Positions 61,847 to 64,000 of a stretch of 64,000 bases of DNA are shown piece after piece. The translations under genes and the position numbers were made by a program. The notes under the pieces are model-generated. The model saw only the letters and a list, made by a program, of their open reading frames with translations, was not told the DNA's origin and did not search any database. Source of the stretch: Bacteroidaceae bacterium (GTDB lineage Bacteria > Bacteroidota > Bacteroidia > Bacteroidales > Bacteroidaceae); the NCBI GenBank assembly GCA_017560125.1, contig JAFYOS010000018.1, positions 186,001 through 250,000 of the forward strand, written 5' to 3'. Position 1 is the stretch's first letter; every line of letters starts with the position of its first letter.

Positions 61847-61910
61847 TTTTTTTGCTGTTTTTATGGAATACCTTACCCCCTGCAATGGCGGGCGATGGTT
61901 AATGTGTCGT

Positions 61911-62438
61911 TTATAATCCGAATTGCTCTCGGAATCTCTCTACCGACTCCTTTATCTGCTCTCTGTTCTCGAGGCGGTCGGCTTCGAATGTGTAATTGGC
62001 CTGCGAATAGAAGGGCTCGCGTTTTTTTATCTGCTCCTCTATGAAGGCCACTATCTCTTCGTCGTTCTTGTCCTTGAGCAACGGGCGTTTGCTTTTTGCT
62101 ATCGACAGTCGTTCGAACAGGCGGCTGTTGGGCACATGCAAGTATATGGTTGTGCCCTGGCGGTTCATGTACTCCATGTTGTCGAAGAAACAGGGGGTGC
62201 CTCCGCCCGACGATATTATTACATTCTCGAATTCGCACACTTCGTGCAACAGGTTCTGTTCTATCTTGCGGAATCCGTCTTCGCCACGTTCGGCAAACAG
62301 CTGGTTGATACTTTTGCAGTGGCGTGTCTCGATGTAGTTGTCGAGGTCTATGAATTCCATGCCGAGCGCCTTCGATAGCGCGCGTCCGAGCGTGGTTTTG
62401 CCCGAACCCATGAAGCCTATGAGTATTAGACGTGTCAT
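61911..62438 (-). CDS. aroK: shikimate kinase
   Basis: 175 residues. P-loop GFMGSGKTTLGRAL, shikimate-binding DLDNYIE and IISSGGGTPCF, and an LID with KRPLLKD. It makes shikimate 3-phosphate. It lies 9 bp after topA and 64 bp upstream of argB on the same strand. Confidence 0.94.
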   Translation of the reverse strand: MTRLILIGFMGSGKTTLGRALSKALGMEFIDLDNYIETRHCKSINQLFAERGEDGFRKIEQNLLHEVCEFENVIISSGGGTPCFFDNMEYMNRQGTTIYLHVPNSRLFERLSIAKSKRPLLKDKNDEEIVAFIEEQIKKREPFYSQANYTFEADRLENREQIKESVERFREQFGL

Positions 62439-62447
62439 AGCTTTATG

Positions 62448-64000
62448 TTATTTCTTTTTTGTGTATTTGCGACCACCTTTGGCGGGTGCCTTTTCGCGGT
62501 CGGGCTGTTTATTCACAATCTCCATGCACGCCTCTACGGTGAGGTCGGCGGGAACGCTGTTCTTGGGTATCTTGTAGTTGCTACCCTTGTAGGCTATGTA
62601 GGGGCCGAAACGACCGTTGAGCACCTGAAGCTCGGGCTCCTCGTCGAAGGTCTTTATTATGCGCTCGGCCTCGGCTTTGCGCTTGGCGAGTATGAGCTCC
62701 ACTGCCTCGTCGTAGGTTACGGTGAGGGGGTCGTATGTCTTGGGTAACGATACGTATATGTTATTGTGTCGCACGTAGGGACCGAAGCGTCCTGCTCCGA
62801 TGGTTATGCTCTTCTCCTCGAAGTCGCCCAGGTTGCGGGGTAGTCCGAAGAGGTCGAGTGCCTCCTCTAGTGTGATGGTTTCGAGCGTCTGTCCCGGTTT
62901 CATCTGTGCGAAACGGGGCTTCTCTTCGTCGGTCGATGCGCCTATCTGCACAATGGGGCCGAAGCGACCTATCTTCACCGATACGGGTTTGCCGCTTGCG
63001 GGGTCTGTTCCCAACAGGCGTTCACCCACCTTGTACTCGCTCTTTACCTGAAGTATGTTGCTCACCTGTGTGTCGAAGCCGCTGTAGAATGTGCTGATGG
63101 GCTCCACCCACTGCTTTTCGCCCTCGGCAATGGCGTCGAAGTCCTTCTCCACTGTAGCGGTGAAGTTGTAGTCCATTATCTCGGGGAAATTGGCGAGCAG
63201 GAAGTCGTTAACCACGATGCCTATGTCGGTGGGCATCAGTTTCGATTTCTCGGCGCCTATCTTTTCGCTCTCTACGTATTCCTTCACCTCGCCGTCGATG
63301 AGCGCGTATCGGTTGTAGCGGCGCTCGGTGCCGGGCTTGTCGCCACGGAGCACATATTCGCGCTGCTGTATGGTGCTGATGGTGGGTGCGTAGGTTGAAG
63401 GACGGCCTATGCCCAGTTCCTCGAGCTTGCGCACGAGGCTTGCCTCGGTGTAGCGGGGAGGATGCTGTGTGAAACGCTCGGTGGCGGTTATCTCGTGTGT
63501 GTTGAGTTCCTCGCCTATGTGTACGGCGGGCAGCGATTTTGCCTCGGCGAGTGTTTCGTCGTCGGTTGATTCGCGATATACATGCAGGAAACCGTCGAAG
63601 AGGGTTACTTCGCCGGTTGCTACAAAGCTTTCGCTATGGTCGCTGATTGCTATGTTTACTGTGGTCTTTTCTACCTGCGCGTCGGCCATCTGCGATGCGA
63701 TGGTGCGCTTCCAGATGAGCTCGTACAGGCGTTTCTCCGATGTGGTGCCCTCGATGGTTCTGTTGTCCATGTAGGTGGGGCGTATTGCCTCGTGAGCCTC
63801 CTGTGCGCCTTTCGAATTCGTTGCATATTGGCGTGTCTTCAGGTATTCCTCGCCCATGCTGTCGGTGATTACCTTTTTGCACGAGTTCAGGCAAAGCGAC
63901 GACAGGTTTACCGAGTCGGTACGCATGTATGTGATGTGTCCCGATTCGTAGAGGCTCTGTGCTATTCTCATGGTCTGCATTACCGACAGGCCCAGCTTGC
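62448..64000 (-). CDS. topA: DNA topoisomerase I (C-terminal part; N-terminus beyond the right edge)
   Basis: The frame is open to position 64000, so the start lies outside the window; 516 residues are visible. It begins KLGLSVMQTMRIAQSLYE and has the catalytic Tyr block SGHITYMRTDSVNLS, HEAIRPT and RYTEASLVRKLEELGIGRPS. The C-terminus has repeated GRFGPYV/IA units (TopI C-terminal repeats), ending in a basic tail (KKK). It relaxes negative supercoils. It is the furthest upstream gene of a minus-strand group with aroK and argB. Confidence 0.93.
   Translation of the reverse strand, partial: KLGLSVMQTMRIAQSLYESGHITYMRTDSVNLSSLCLNSCKKVITDSMGEEYLKTRQYATNSKGAQEAHEAIRPTYMDNRTIEGTTSEKRLYELIWKRTIASQMADAQVEKTTVNIAISDHSESFVATGEVTLFDGFLHVYRESTDDETLAEAKSLPAVHIGEELNTHEITATERFTQHPPRYTEASLVRKLEELGIGRPSTYAPTISTIQQREYVLRGDKPGTERRYNRYALIDGEVKEYVESEKIGAEKSKLMPTDIGIVVNDFLLANFPEIMDYNFTATVEKDFDAIAEGEKQWVEPISTFYSGFDTQVSNILQVKSEYKVGERLLGTDPASGKPVSVKIGRFGPIVQIGASTDEEKPRFAQMKPGQTLETITLEEALDLFGLPRNLGDFEEKSITIGAGRFGPYVRHNNIYVSLPKTYDPLTVTYDEAVELILAKRKAEAERIIKTFDEEPELQVLNGRFGPYIAYKGSNYKIPKNSVPADLTVEACMEIVNKQPDREKAPAKGGRKYTKKK

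Overview
The window looks like a chromosome segment of a gut-type Bacteroidales (phylum Bacteroidota). The evidence is promoters of the TTTG-N19/20-TAnnTTTG type, no clear Shine-Dalgarno sequences, a TonB-dependent receptor, a DUF4290 gene beside murA, a TRL-like lipoprotein, BspA-type leucine-rich repeats, and many exported glycoside hydrolases and esterases. GC is moderate (roughly low 50s % by eye) except in a clearly AT-richer island at about 53.4-57.7 kb. I cannot name the genus from sequence alone.

Layout. 1-574: the start of a DUF4964/glutaminase-like lipoprotein, minus strand. 0.78-1.13 kb: one or two small ORFs. 1.2-5.5 kb, plus: an exported carbohydrate operon (GH97, sialate O-acetylesterase-like, SGNH esterase) ending in a bidirectional terminator. 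5.6-14.8 kb, minus: a tightly packed nine-gene run, tsaB, DUF4290, murA, rimM, LytM-like, dxr, rseP, serpin, alkaline phosphatase. Envelope and isoprenoid housekeeping genes are thus followed by a serpin and a phosphatase. 15.1-29.0 kb, plus: yicC, gmk, nadD, a MORN protein; a TonB receptor with a small lipoprotein; then a Ca2+/Na+ antiporter, GNAT, parE, coaD, S41 protease, BASS-type transporter and methyltransferase.

29.1-52.9 kb is the accessory core: an exported host-glycan/glycoprotein-degrading neighbourhood. It holds two GH123 enzymes, one GH110 alpha-1,3-galactosidase-like enzyme, a six-hairpin glycosidase, two tandem sialate O-acetylesterase paralogues, a two-domain SGNH plus acetylesterase protein, a fasciclin lipoprotein, a small ABM monooxygenase, a BspA-like LRR protein, and two zincin proteases (a short M60-like one and a 1526-residue M60 protease). 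Esterases could remove O-acetyl caps, exoglycosidases trim Gal/GalNAc termini, and M60 proteases cut the glycoprotein backbone; mucin is the obvious inferred substrate. No SusC/SusD pair lies in the window, so this is not a classical complete PUL.

53.4-57.8 kb: an AT-rich island with a DUF4838 protein and an AAA+/DUF234 ATPase. It also holds a decayed tyrosine-recombinase C-terminus and a decayed sorting-tail fragment, and it abuts a tRNA-Met(CAT) gene whose 3' end plus terminator is directly duplicated. This is the scar of an integrated element. 57.9-64 kb returns to housekeeping genes: HAD phosphatase, ribF, CPBP protease (plus strand), then YgjP-like peptidase, argB, aroK and the C-terminal part of topA (minus strand).
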